This document shows, one piece after another, positions 5,966 through 14,620 of a stretch of DNA of 14,748 bases (positions are counted from its first letter, which is position 1; each line of letters begins with the position of its first letter). The position numbers and the translations under genes were made by a program. This DNA is from Verrucomicrobiales bacterium. Lineage in GTDB: Bacteria > Verrucomicrobiota > Verrucomicrobiia > Verrucomicrobiales > DEV007. The stretch lies in NCBI GenBank assembly GCA_002684575.1, contig NYVP01000064.1:71154-85901 (forward strand). The letters are read 5' to 3'. The notes beneath the pieces were generated by a model. That model did no database searches and was not told the DNA's origin. It saw only the letters and a list, made by a program, of their open reading frames with translations.

Positions 5966-7780
5966 ATGAATAAGATTTTTTTAAATACTGCAAAAAAATT
6001 CCAAAGTGGCAATGAAGATGAGCTTCAGCTAGCCATAGAGGAAGCTCTATCTGGTCAGCGTCCTGTTATTGAAGAACTGTTGAATCGTGAGTTAGTGCCG
6101 GAAGAAGATTTTTTGAAGGGTCTTGCAGAGGAACTTCATTTGGGATGGGAGGATAGCCTTGATCCAATCAATAAAAGAAAACTGAAAGAAGTCTGTTCAG
6201 CTAAGTTAGCGCTCAAGCATAGATTGTTACCATTATCTTTTGGAGACGGGTCAGAATTAATTGAGGAGGATGATCCCGATGATGCGAGTAACGCTCTCCC
6301 AGAACAACCTGGTCGAGAAGATCCTGCTGATGAAAGCCACGAGTCTAAAGGCCAGATGAGGTTAAGGATTGCTACTTATGATCCATTTAATTACCTGGCA
6401 AGGCAAGCTGCAAGTCAGGCTATTGATTTTCCGATTGAGTGGTCGATGTCTTCTCGTACTAAGGTTCTTCAAGGCATTCAAGAACTTTATGGTGTAGGAG
6501 CAGATACTTTTGAGCAAATCCTTGCAGGCCGTGAGCTTGACATGGATTCTTTGGAAGTTGATACGGATGAAGCAAATGTCTTAGACGAAGATGAGGACGA
6601 AGAGGCCTCAGTAGTTAAGTTTGTTAATCAAATCATTCGTGAAGCTTTGGAACAGCGTGCTACAGACATTCACGTTGAACCGTTACATTCGGATCTGAGA
6701 ATTAGATATCGTATTGATGGCATGTTGCATGATGTTGCGGTGCCAGAAAATATTAATGCTCTTGCATCGTCGGTTATTGCACGTTTAAAAATTATGTCCA
6801 AACTGGACATTGCTGAAAGGCGACTGCCGCAGGACGGAAGAATTAATTTATCCCTTGAGGATCAACAGATTGATGTTCGTGTTGCTACGATACCAACTGT
6901 AGAGGGTGAAAGTGTTAGTTTGAGATTATTGAACCAGGAAAAGTTTAATCTTAATAGACTAGGCCTTATTGCGCATACCCGATCAAGGATTGATCAACTA
7001 CTATCAATGTCTAATGGCATTATCCTTATTACAGGTCCTACTGGATCAGGTAAGTCGACAACGCTTTACACTTTTCTTTCAGAATTGAATAAATCTGAAA
7101 CGAGAATTGTTACTATTGAAGATCCTGTCGAAAATAAACTCGACGGAGTGATGCAGATTGCTGTTAAGCCAGAAATTGATTTAACCTTTGCCCGTGGTTT
7201 GCGTAGTATTCTCCGAGGAGATCCTAATATTGTAATGATTGGTGAGATGCGAGATTTGGAGACCGCAGAGATAGCTGTCAGGGCATCTCTCACTGGTCAC
7301 CTTGTATTTAGCACCTTGCATACGAATGATGCCATCGGTGGAATTTCGAGGCTCACTGATATGGGAGTGGAGCCGTTTCTTGTATCTGCCTCTGTGCGTG
7401 CTTTTCTTGCCCAGCGATTAGTTCGTAGGTTATGCCCTTCATGTAAGGTGCCTACAGAATATTCAAGGGAATACTTGGATGGTGTTGGAGCTCCCGCTGA
7501 TTTAACTGGTGAAATTTGTGTTGCCAAAGAAGGGGGCTGTGATCGTTGTCGAAATAGTGGATATCTCGGTAGACTGGCTATTTACGAAGTTTGTTTGGTG
7601 ACTCCTGCAATAGAGGAGCTGATAGTTGGAGGAGCTTCTTCTGCAGAGATTAAAGTAAAAGCCATCGAAGAAGGCTTTATTCCAATGCGTGATTATGGGT
7701 GGCATAAGGTAATGAGCGGTGACACTACCATCGAAGAAGTTTTAGCTGCAACAACAGTGGAACTTAAAGCGGACATTTAA
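5966..7780 (+). CDS. gspE: GspE, type II secretion ATPase
   Basis: GspE is the hexameric cytoplasmic ATPase that powers pseudopilus assembly, docking to GspL at the inner membrane. The 604-residue protein has an N-terminal GspE_N/MshEN-type region (about 1-190), an acidic linker (LDEDEDEEAS, around 205), the N2 domain (ATDIHVEPLHSDLRIRYRIDG), Walker A GPTGSGKST at 357-365, the Asp box (TIEDPVE), Walker B with IGEMRD at 425-430, the His box (STLHTND), and the tetracysteine zinc module C490/C493 and C525/C528 typical of GspE/PilB. An unusual 38-residue acidic insertion (about 93-130, 14 Asp/Glu) interrupts the N-terminal domain. I start at ATG 5966; an in-frame TTG at 5939 adds only nine unconvincing residues. 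It heads the operon, 28 bp before gspF. PilB is the alternative, but the downstream GspG-K set supports GspE. Confidence 0.93.
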   Translation: MNKIFLNTAKKFQSGNEDELQLAIEEALSGQRPVIEELLNRELVPEEDFLKGLAEELHLGWEDSLDPINKRKLKEVCSAKLALKHRLLPLSFGDGSELIEEDDPDDASNALPEQPGREDPADESHESKGQMRLRIATYDPFNYLARQAASQAIDFPIEWSMSSRTKVLQGIQELYGVGADTFEQILAGRELDMDSLEVDTDEANVLDEDEDEEASVVKFVNQIIREALEQRATDIHVEPLHSDLRIRYRIDGMLHDVAVPENINALASSVIARLKIMSKLDIAERRLPQDGRINLSLEDQQIDVRVATIPTVEGESVSLRLLNQEKFNLNRLGLIAHTRSRIDQLLSMSNGIILITGPTGSGKSTTLYTFLSELNKSETRIVTIEDPVENKLDGVMQIAVKPEIDLTFARGLRSILRGDPNIVMIGEMRDLETAEIAVRASLTGHLVFSTLHTNDAIGGISRLTDMGVEPFLVSASVRAFLAQRLVRRLCPSCKVPTEYSREYLDGVGAPADLTGEICVAKEGGCDRCRNSGYLGRLAIYEVCLVTPAIEELIVGGASSAEIKVKAIEEGFIPMRDYGWHKVMSGDTTIEEVLAATTVELKADI

Positions 7781-7808
7781 AAATATTAACATCAATTTGA
7801 GATAAGTT

Positions 7809-9059
7809 TTGCCTACTTTTGCTTATACTGCCCTCAAGGGGGACGGAAAAAGAGTCACCGGAGAATTAGATGCGGGTGATAGAGGTGCAGCTATGGATCT
7901 TTTAGATCGTGGGGGATTGCAGCCCATGAAACTGGACCTCAAATCTGAATCTGGTAAAGCTGAATCCGAAGTTGCAAAGTCTAAGGCAAAGAATGATGAA
8001 CCTTTGTCTACTGGACCAATTAAACTTAAGAAGACTGACATTGTTCTTTTTACTGAAGAGCTTTCTGAGTTACTTGGAGCAGGGCTACAACTCGAGCCTG
8101 CTTTGCGTGTTATGGAGAATAGGGAGGAGTTAGGTAAACTTAAAAGTCTTACAACGAGGATTAGAGTTGAAGTACGAGATGGAATGTCTTTTTCGGACGC
8201 TTTGAGAAAAACTTCTCCAAGTTTTGGAGACCTTTATTGCAGTTTGGCTAAGGCTGGTGAAGTCAGTGGAGCTCTATCAACAATTTTGAAAAGGCAGGCT
8301 TCTTATCTGACAGCGATTCAAGATCTTCAAGGTAAGGTGAAGATGGCTTTAATTTATCCATCCTTTCTAATTGCTTCCGGTATTGCAGTTGTAGTTCTTT
8401 TCATTACCTTTCTGATTCCTCAGTTAATGGGCCTTTTGGATAACACTAATTCTGAAATGCCATGGATTGGTCAGTTAATGATTGACGTTAGTAACTTCAT
8501 TACATCTACATGGTGGATCATATTATTATTGATAATAATCGTTGTGGTTGGATCTGTCTCGTACATAAAAAACCCTAAAAACCATGAATGGTGGGATGAA
8601 ACAAAACTCAAAATCCCTTTGTTTGGTAAGGTTTTAAAAACACGATTTTTTGTCCAGTTTCTTGAAACTTTAGCCAACTTGGTTGGTAATGGTTTGCCAC
8701 TTCTGAGGGCGTTGGAGCTCGGGAGAGAAGCGACTCCTAACCTTTTCCTAAAAAAGATAATATCAAAAATCATTGGTTATGTAGGTGATGGAGCTTCCCT
8801 TTCAAGAACCATGAAACGTGTAGGGTTTTTTCCTCCTTTACTTTTAGATATGGTATCAGTTGGTGAGCAGACAGGTCAAATTGGAGAAAGTTTGGAAAGA
8901 GCTGCCGCTAGGTATGACAAAGAGTTAGAAAAGGATATTGCTAGGATTAGTGCACTTATCCAACCAGTGATTGTGGTTACGATGGCATTGCTTGTGGGTA
9001 TTATGGCTTACATGATGATTTCGGTGATATTCGAAACCATTTCAGGTTTGAATGCTTAA
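7809..9059 (+). CDS. gspF: GspF, T2SS inner-membrane platform protein (TTG start)
   Basis: GspF is the polytopic inner-membrane protein that couples the GspE motor to pseudopilus assembly. The 416-residue protein begins PTFAYTALKGDGKRVTGELDA, the expected GspF/PilC N-terminus, so the TTG at 7809 is the start. Two T2SSF repeats are visible: the first (about 58-210) with FTEELSELLGAGLQLEPAL and a membrane segment near 184-212; the second (about 270-410) with RFFVQFLETLANLVGNGLPLLRAL and a final membrane segment near 384-408. A further segment lies near 235-255, giving three in total. A charged Lys/Glu/Ser-rich linker occupies about 35-65. It follows gspE by 28 bp; only a weak GAGAT lies upstream of the start. 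Confidence 0.94.
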   Translation: MPTFAYTALKGDGKRVTGELDAGDRGAAMDLLDRGGLQPMKLDLKSESGKAESEVAKSKAKNDEPLSTGPIKLKKTDIVLFTEELSELLGAGLQLEPALRVMENREELGKLKSLTTRIRVEVRDGMSFSDALRKTSPSFGDLYCSLAKAGEVSGALSTILKRQASYLTAIQDLQGKVKMALIYPSFLIASGIAVVVLFITFLIPQLMGLLDNTNSEMPWIGQLMIDVSNFITSTWWIILLLIIIVVVGSVSYIKNPKNHEWWDETKLKIPLFGKVLKTRFFVQFLETLANLVGNGLPLLRALELGREATPNLFLKKIISKIIGYVGDGASLSRTMKRVGFFPPLLLDMVSVGEQTGQIGESLERAAARYDKELEKDIARISALIQPVIVVTMALLVGIMAYMMISVIFETISGLNA

Positions 9060-9090
9060 CTTTAAAAAATAATTTCTTAAAAATAAAAAC

Positions 9091-9528
9091 ATGAAAACTA
9101 ACATTAATTCAAAAATTAAAAGACCTGTAGCAGGGTTTACCTTGATTGAAATCATGCTTGTACTTGCCATCATTGCTTTGCTGGCAGGGACTGCTATTTT
9201 TAAACTTGGTGGAGTCTTGAAGACCGGTGAGCAGACAAGGATAAAAGAAGATATCAAAGCAATTGAAATAGCACTGCTTAATTACAAAATTGCTGCGAAT
9301 GGTTATCCTACTACTGATCAGGGGTTGCAGGCATTGTTGACAAAACCTGCCGATGCTCGGGGATGGAATGGCCCATACTTTGATGATGAAATTACCGATC
9401 CTTGGGGCAACGAGTATGGTTATCGCTTTCCTTCTCAAAAGGGGCAGAGAGGACCAGATATTTTTTCAAAGGGAGCTGATGGCCAAGAAAATACAGCTGA
9501 CGACGTTGGAAACTGGAAAGAAGAGTAA
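9091..9528 (+). CDS. gspG: GspG, major pseudopilin
   Basis: GspG is the main subunit of the T2SS pseudopilus, processed and methylated by a prepilin peptidase and polymerised from the inner membrane. The 145-residue precursor has a 15-residue leader ending in G15, the cleavage motif G15|FTLIE with Glu20 at +5, and a hydrophobic helix (about 16-38). The C-terminal part has the hallmarks of the family: GYPTTDQGLQAL, the GPYFDDEITDPWGNEYGYRFPS segment, and a terminal acidic loop (GADGQENTADDVGNW) corresponding to the calcium-binding site of GspG. Length matches the family. It lies 31 bp after gspF with an A-rich, SD-less upstream region. Prepilin peptidase (GspO/PilD) must be encoded elsewhere. 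Confidence 0.96.
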   Translation: MKTNINSKIKRPVAGFTLIEIMLVLAIIALLAGTAIFKLGGVLKTGEQTRIKEDIKAIEIALLNYKIAANGYPTTDQGLQALLTKPADARGWNGPYFDDEITDPWGNEYGYRFPSQKGQRGPDIFSKGADGQENTADDVGNWKEE

Positions 9529-9564
9529 AGTTTAGAATCGACTATTGCTACGTAACTAAACTTA

Positions 9565-10164
9565 ATGAATAAAGCATTCCAGGGCAGACAAAGTGGCTTT
9601 ACTCTTATTGAGATAATGCTGACGTTCTGCATTCTGATTCTAATTATTGGAATAGGAGCTCTTTCATTAAGTTCGCAATCCTCAAAAAAGAAAATCACTG
9701 AACCTGCACTAGAATTAACTAGTCTTGCTAGACAAGGTATGCAGATGGCCATCACCAATCGTCGACCCTTTGTTTTGGCAATTAGCGAAAATGCAGTTTC
9801 GCTAGAGAATTTTAGCCGTAGATCAAATTCATTTGGTTCTTTTTCATTTAATGATGATATAGGAGAAGGTTCAGGAAAAATTCAAAGTTTTGAATTGCCG
9901 GAAGGTATGCGTTTTATGGTGAGGGGATGGGAAGATAAATATTTTCGTATTCCAGGGGAAGTTCGAGATGATGGAGAGGAGACTTATTTCTGGGTGTTTG
10001 AATCAAGCGGCATTTGTGAGCCTATCGGTGTTAAGTTAATAAGTGAAGTCGAGGGTTATGAGGGAATGATCACAATGGATTTTAATCCACTAACAGCACA
10101 GACTCAGGAGACCTTAACTAAAACAACGGTGTTGGGAGCTGAAAATATTGATGAGCTAGAATGA
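9565..10164 (+). CDS. gspH: GspH-like minor pseudopilin
   Basis: A type IV pilin-like protein of 199 residues with leader MNKAFQGRQSG, cleavage at G11|FTLIE (Glu16 at +5) and hydrophobic helix 12-32. After the helix, TEPALELTSLARQGMQMAITNRRPFVLAI resembles the GspH pattern of N-terminal helix followed by a beta-rich C-terminal domain. GspH is a minor pseudopilin incorporated at the tip of the pseudopilus. Its position directly after gspG and before GspI supports this; sequence beyond the N-terminus is diverged, so the exact letter is an inference from order. The final four bases overlap the next start (ATGA). Confidence 0.8.
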   Translation: MNKAFQGRQSGFTLIEIMLTFCILILIIGIGALSLSSQSSKKKITEPALELTSLARQGMQMAITNRRPFVLAISENAVSLENFSRRSNSFGSFSFNDDIGEGSGKIQSFELPEGMRFMVRGWEDKYFRIPGEVRDDGEETYFWVFESSGICEPIGVKLISEVEGYEGMITMDFNPLTAQTQETLTKTTVLGAENIDELE

Positions 10165-10646
10165 ATTCCAATCACAACATTAATTCTAAACCTAGAGGTT
10201 TTGTTTTGCTTGAAGTGATTCTTGCTCTTGCCCTTTTTTCGATGATTTCTGTTGGTATTACTGGGGCATTAAAACAAATTGGCGAATCAGCATTCACTTC
10301 CGGTGAGGAACTTAGAGTTCAACGCAAGCTTGAGAGTTGGTTGACCCGATACAGTAAAGCAGATTTTAATGATCAGGAATTCCGTGATGCTCTTCCTATA
10401 GAAGAAGTTGCTGGTGAGATTTTTGGGGAAGTTCCTGAAGCTGATGAAATGGGAGTTAATTATTATGCCATTGTCGAGGAACTCGAAGAAATGTATACTG
10501 TAAGGGATACAGAAGATCAGCAGGCAGAAATTAAACTCAACAATATGTATCGAGTCCGTATTGAAGCAATCTGGGGTGATCGCGATAACCCAATGGAAAG
10601 AGTCGCCGAAACCATACGCTATGCATCACTCTATCAAAACCGCTAA
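10161..10646 (+). CDS. gspI: GspI-like minor pseudopilin
   Basis: A 161-residue pseudopilin with leader ending at G13, then FVLLE (Glu18 at +5) and a hydrophobic helix (14-35) of the form FVLLEVILALALFSMISVGITGAL. GspI proteins form the tip ternary complex with GspJ and GspK; the short length and the FxLLEVxxAL motif fit GspI. The C-terminal part is acidic and has no strong signature. It overlaps gspH by the ATGA tetranucleotide and the next gene by 26 bp, consistent with translational coupling. Confidence 0.78.
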   Translation: MNSNHNINSKPRGFVLLEVILALALFSMISVGITGALKQIGESAFTSGEELRVQRKLESWLTRYSKADFNDQEFRDALPIEEVAGEIFGEVPEADEMGVNYYAIVEELEEMYTVRDTEDQQAEIKLNNMYRVRIEAIWGDRDNPMERVAETIRYASLYQNR

Positions 10647-11538
10647 AAAGCGCATCTCACCTAATGGTGGATTTACCCTTCTTGAGTTGATAGTGGGTAT
10701 CGGCTTAATTGGTATTGTTCTTACTGGTGTTTATAAAGTCGCTTCCAAATCTATTGAACTTAGTGAAAATGTTCTTGTTCGTCAGCATGACAACTTGCAT
10801 ATCCATAGTTTTATGGGGCTTCTAAAAAGAAATATCGAGGATATTCCTGGTAATGCTAGAATCAATATGGAACCAGCTGAACTCCAGTCTGGAGTTGCTA
10901 GATCAGAAATTGCCCTAGTTGATTATCCTCTTGCTTTTTCCTGGGCTGGTGTTTCCGCAGGATCCAAAATTGTATTTATCGTATCTGGTCCTGATAAAAG
11001 TCTTGAAGGTGCTTCACAAATTGAAATTAGGTATCTTAATCAGGAAGAAGCAGAGATATATGAAGAAAGGCAATCATTACCAGATGACCTAGGTATGGGA
11101 ATTGTTTTGATGAATGAACTGAAAAATGTGACTTGGAATTTTTACGATCAAAGAAATAAAGAATGGGTTGATCAATGGAGTGCTGAAGATTATCCCAATC
11201 AAAGGCCTTCGATGGTCTACATGGAAATTAGTTTTCTAGATGAGTCTGAACCTATTCAAAGTTATTATTGGATTCCAACTGTGGAAGATCCAGCTACTGT
11301 CGCTCGCGCCACACAATCAGGTAATACTCGAGGAAATAGTTCCTCTTCTAGGAGAAGTTCAAATGATAGGGGAGGGGTAGTTCGCCCCGATGGATCTCGA
11401 AGTCGAGGAGATCAGGGTAGAAGCGAGTCCAGAGGTAGGTCCTCCGGCGGTAGAGGACCGGCTAGGCCTCCCACATCATCAAATGGGAGACCATCCTCAT
11501 CTGTAGGTATACCTGGAGGTGCAGGTACAAGAAAATGA
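10621..11538 (+). CDS. gspJ: GspJ-like minor pseudopilin with Arg/Ser/Gly-rich tail
   Basis: A 305-residue pseudopilin of the tip complex. The leader ends G16-G17 and is cut before FTLLE (Glu22 at +5); the hydrophobic helix runs about 18-40. The globular part (about 45-225) contains GspJ-like strands and a WNFYDQRNKEW segment. Residues 232-305 form a low-complexity tail of 74 residues with 14 Arg, 18 Ser and 16 Gly, giving a basic, presumably disordered extension that GspJ does not normally have. I start at ATG 10621, which gives a normal leader; an upstream in-frame TTG at 10561 adds 20 residues inside gspI. It overlaps gspI by 26 bp and the following GspK gene by ATGA. Confidence 0.8.
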   Translation: MHHSIKTAKKRISPNGGFTLLELIVGIGLIGIVLTGVYKVASKSIELSENVLVRQHDNLHIHSFMGLLKRNIEDIPGNARINMEPAELQSGVARSEIALVDYPLAFSWAGVSAGSKIVFIVSGPDKSLEGASQIEIRYLNQEEAEIYEERQSLPDDLGMGIVLMNELKNVTWNFYDQRNKEWVDQWSAEDYPNQRPSMVYMEISFLDESEPIQSYYWIPTVEDPATVARATQSGNTRGNSSSSRRSSNDRGGVVRPDGSRSRGDQGRSESRGRSSGGRGPARPPTSSNGRPSSSVGIPGGAGTRK

Positions 11539-12590
11539 GATCAAAAATACCTAACCACTGCACACGAAGCTCTGAGTCCGCATCTGTTCTCATTGCTGTT
11601 TTTTGGTTAATGGTTGCCATGGGCATAACAATATTCGGTGCGATGGTTGTTCTGAAATCTGATCTGGAGGTCGTTGGAACGGAAAAAGCTTCTTTTAGAG
11701 CCTTACAGCTTGCAGAGATGGGTATCGCTGTTGCAGCTCATAATGGCATCGAAAAATATGATAACATTTTAAGTCAGCCCCCAGGTGTTGAGAAGGATCC
11801 GGCATTATCAGACTTTTTTGAGTTTGAATCCGACGAGGGGTTTGAAGTTGAAATCAGAAAAGAAGCAAGTCTAATTAATCCAAATTATTATTTACTTCGG
11901 CCCAGTCCCGAAAATTTAAAGGCAATGGCTGATGTTTTTCAGTCATGGGGAATGGAGCTTTCAGAGGCTCAGGAAGTTGTTCATTGCTTGTTAGATTGGG
12001 TCGACGCAGATGAAGTCACCACTGCTGCACCTGAAGGGGCTGAACTTGAGTGGTATGAAAAAGAAGGGCTGGGCGGGGGAAACTATCCATTCAACAGAGC
12101 TTTTTACGATGTCGATGAAATGCAATTTGTTAAGGGTATGGACTTGGTTGCACAATATAAGCCCAATTGGCGAGATTATTTTACCGTTAAAAGTCAAGGT
12201 GCTCTCGACATTAACGATGCTCCGGCTAATGTTATAGCAGTTGCAGCTGGTATCTTGGAAATGGATGATATTGGGGGCTCCGATTATTCTGAGAAAGTCC
12301 TTGAAATTCAGGAGTTTCTACAAGGTCCAAGTGGCCGAAATGGTGAGGATGGAATTAAAGATACAGAGGATGATGTAAATATTGATACCGGACTCTTAAT
12401 ACAGGAATTGATAAGGCTTGATCCACCTTCTCCTGAACAATTATCATCCAGGTTTACTTCTAATGGTAACACACTAAGGATTATAAGTACTGGAATAAAA
12501 GGCGATTATCGTCGACAAATAGCAGTGGTTTTGCGAAATCGCGGAACAAGACCCACAATTATTTCGCGAGAAGAAATATTCGTAAAATAG
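11535..12590 (+). CDS. gspK: GspK-like minor pseudopilin
   Basis: GspK caps the pseudopilus tip and is the largest minor pseudopilin; at 351 residues this fits. The N-terminus has a hydrophobic helix SVLIAVFWLMVAMGITIFGAMVV (about 17-39) without Glu at +5, the known GspK exception. The likely cleavage is A16|S17, with Ala rather than the usual Gly at -1. Inside the globular region are LLDWVDADEVTTAAPEGAELEWY, PFNRAFYDVDEMQFVKGM and ALDINDAPANVIAV, recognisable as the GspK/T2SSK helical domain with the LxDWxDxD and INxNxA motifs. It overlaps gspJ by ATGA and lies 27 bp before the next gene. GGAGGT 14 bp upstream of the start sits within the gspJ tail and may be incidental. Confidence 0.85.
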   Translation: MRSKIPNHCTRSSESASVLIAVFWLMVAMGITIFGAMVVLKSDLEVVGTEKASFRALQLAEMGIAVAAHNGIEKYDNILSQPPGVEKDPALSDFFEFESDEGFEVEIRKEASLINPNYYLLRPSPENLKAMADVFQSWGMELSEAQEVVHCLLDWVDADEVTTAAPEGAELEWYEKEGLGGGNYPFNRAFYDVDEMQFVKGMDLVAQYKPNWRDYFTVKSQGALDINDAPANVIAVAAGILEMDDIGGSDYSEKVLEIQEFLQGPSGRNGEDGIKDTEDDVNIDTGLLIQELIRLDPPSPEQLSSRFTSNGNTLRIISTGIKGDYRRQIAVVLRNRGTRPTIISREEIFVK

Positions 12591-12617
12591 TAACTTATAG
12601 AGGATTATTAATATTCA

Positions 12618-13925
12618 ATGGCTAAAAAGAACACAGAAAACTCGATTTGCTTTCCAGGTGAAAGTACTTGGGAGCTTTGGACTTCAAAAGAGGATAGATT
12701 TGGCGGGTCTGATTATGAGTTATCTGATGTTAAAGCTTTAGATGAATCTGGGTCTTGCGAGCCTTTCAAACAGGCAACGCATTATGCATTTCCAATTAAT
12801 TCAGTTTTTGCGGTTCCTGTTTGGGTTAGTACTGATAATGAAGATGATATCCAAAGCTTAGTTGAGTTACATCTTGAAAGAACCGGCTTAAAACCCACTG
12901 AGGGTGATGGTCAGCTTCTTGACTACAGCATTGCTTCCGTGGTTGAAGTTGATGACAGTGATGAAAATGAAGCTTCAAAGAAAAGTTTAGTTCTAGCAAC
13001 TGTTCTCAATCCTGAATATAAGCACCCTCTTCCCAAGAGTGGTTCCAAGGAATTTGATGTTAGTGGAAGATTTCTCAATCTACCTAAGGATCATATTATT
13101 GTCTGGAGAGAATTAGGCCGTTTAGTCATGGCTGTAACGCATGAAGGCAAAATTGAATATTTTGAAGGGCTAACGAGCAAAGAGTTTAATTCTTCAGCAG
13201 TTAATGAAATTCATTGCATTATATTAGGTTTGGACGGAGCTGGACCTTTAAGTGGTGAATTCGTGAAAGGTATCGCTGATGAATTATCAGGCGCTGTCAT
13301 TTGGCTTGACGATGTTAGTGAACAGGCAGTTCAAGAATTTAAAGAGGTTCTAGGTTTGGAGGTGACCGTCGGTTCTAGGCCCGATCCAGCTTTGCCGGTT
13401 GAAACTTCTAAGCTCATCCCAGTTGAAGTAGCGCAGCTGAGAAAAAAACAAAAGAAACTGGAAACTTTAAAATATATTATTCTGTCTTGTGCTGCAGTCT
13501 ATATTATCTTCGTTGCGTTTCTTTCATGGACGCTTTTTGATGCCAGAGCCAAGGCTAATGAAGTCGACGAAAGGGTATCCGCTATACAGGATAGCGTTGA
13601 TTGGATTCCATCCTTCAAATCTAAATGGGATGCGTTGAAACCAACTCTTGATATCAATGTTTTTCCTGCGCAATTATTGCATCTTGCAACTAATGCGATG
13701 CCGCCTGAAGATCTTAGATTTACTGGTTTTAGAGTTAATAATGGAACCATGGTTATCGAGGGACAAAGCAAAGACACCAATGCTGCTTATGCTTTTTATA
13801 AGTCTTTGAGTGAGGCTCAAGGTCTCCAAGAAACTTATAAATGGGCATGGATAAAAAGACCACAAGTTGATCCTAGAAAAAAAGATCGAACTGCTACCTT
13901 TCAAATTCAATCTGAATTAAGATAA
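12618..13925 (+). CDS. GspL-like T2SS platform protein (diverged)
   Basis: Probable GspL: a 435-residue bitopic inner-membrane protein that recruits the GspE ATPase. The N-terminal ~270 residues look cytoplasmic, followed by a basic RKKQKK patch (275-280), one membrane helix (about 286-307, YIILSCAAVYIIFVAFLSWTLF) and a periplasmic region with a coiled-coil start (308-325) and a ferredoxin-like segment (LRFTGFRVNNGTMVIEGQS, about 372-390). This single-TM plan matches GspL, equivalent to a PilM-PilN fusion. No clear actin-like ATPase motif can be read in the N-terminal half, so the assignment leans on topology and position between GspK and a GspM-like gene. Confidence 0.65.
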   Translation: MAKKNTENSICFPGESTWELWTSKEDRFGGSDYELSDVKALDESGSCEPFKQATHYAFPINSVFAVPVWVSTDNEDDIQSLVELHLERTGLKPTEGDGQLLDYSIASVVEVDDSDENEASKKSLVLATVLNPEYKHPLPKSGSKEFDVSGRFLNLPKDHIIVWRELGRLVMAVTHEGKIEYFEGLTSKEFNSSAVNEIHCIILGLDGAGPLSGEFVKGIADELSGAVIWLDDVSEQAVQEFKEVLGLEVTVGSRPDPALPVETSKLIPVEVAQLRKKQKKLETLKYIILSCAAVYIIFVAFLSWTLFDARAKANEVDERVSAIQDSVDWIPSFKSKWDALKPTLDINVFPAQLLHLATNAMPPEDLRFTGFRVNNGTMVIEGQSKDTNAAYAFYKSLSEAQGLQETYKWAWIKRPQVDPRKKDRTATFQIQSELR

Positions 13926-13957
13926 CCTAAAATAATAATAAACGGATAAGTATATCG

Positions 13958-14620
13958 ATGGCCTTACAACAAAGTGAAAAAAATCTGATGGCGATTCTTG
14001 GAGTTGCTCTCTTTGGGGTTATTAATTTTGTTGGTTATTCCGCCCTAGAGGATAAGAAACAGGAGCAAAGGGATCGTCTATACCAATTAGAGATTCAGGA
14101 AGCTGAATATAATGCATTAAATACGATTAGACCTATTTGGGAGAAACGTAGGAGTTTTCTTTTAGAGAAATGTCCACAACCAGGATTTGTCAGCGAAGAA
14201 GCTGCAGCTGTGGAAATTGAAGCACATCTAAAAGCTTGTGCTTTATCGGCTGGAGTCGCGGAAACTAGCTTGGTTATTAAGCCCACGGAGATGATTTCTA
14301 CAGCAAATTATAATCAAGTCGCTCTCAATGTGAACGCATCAGGTTCAGCGATGTCGATTATGAAGTTGGTATCATTAATACAAGCTGCTAATCACTCAAA
14401 TGTAAAAGACGGCAGCCTTAAGCATGGATTTTATGCGATTCCTAACATTCAATTTGAAGCGGATAGAAAGGATCCAACTATTCTAAAATGTGCATTTATA
14501 TTAGCAAGATGGTACTCTCCAGAGGGACTTTCAGAAAGCTCTGCGAGTTACGATGATGTTAATGGAATAGAATTCTTTGCGAATAATAATAAACTTAAAT
14601 TAATGGCTGCAAAACGATGA
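13958..14620 (+). CDS. GspM/PilO-like T2SS platform protein
   Basis: A 220-residue bitopic protein with a short cytoplasmic N-terminus, a membrane helix (about 9-30, NLMAILGVALFGVINFVGYSAL), a charged coiled-coil (about 31-65) and a periplasmic ferredoxin-like domain. This is the architecture of GspM, which stabilises GspL, and of PilO. Two cysteines (in LEKCPQPG and LKACALS) lie in the periplasmic part and could form a disulphide. Sequence identity to known GspM is not readable by eye, so the call rests on topology and on its place 32 bp after the GspL-like gene. The last bases overlap the next gene by ATGA. Confidence 0.6.
   Translation: MALQQSEKNLMAILGVALFGVINFVGYSALEDKKQEQRDRLYQLEIQEAEYNALNTIRPIWEKRRSFLLEKCPQPGFVSEEAAAVEIEAHLKACALSAGVAETSLVIKPTEMISTANYNQVALNVNASGSAMSIMKLVSLIQAANHSNVKDGSLKHGFYAIPNIQFEADRKDPTILKCAFILARWYSPEGLSESSASYDDVNGIEFFANNNKLKLMAAKR

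Noticed and set aside
8471..8773. 100-codon minus-strand open frame inside gspF
   Set aside because: Shadow of a strongly conserved gene on the other strand; composition is unlike a protein and there is no promoter or ribosome binding site.
10561..10620. TTG start at 10561 for the GspJ gene
   Set aside because: Would overlap gspI by 86 bp and lengthen the prepilin leader to 37 residues; the ATG at 10621 gives a normal 17-residue leader.
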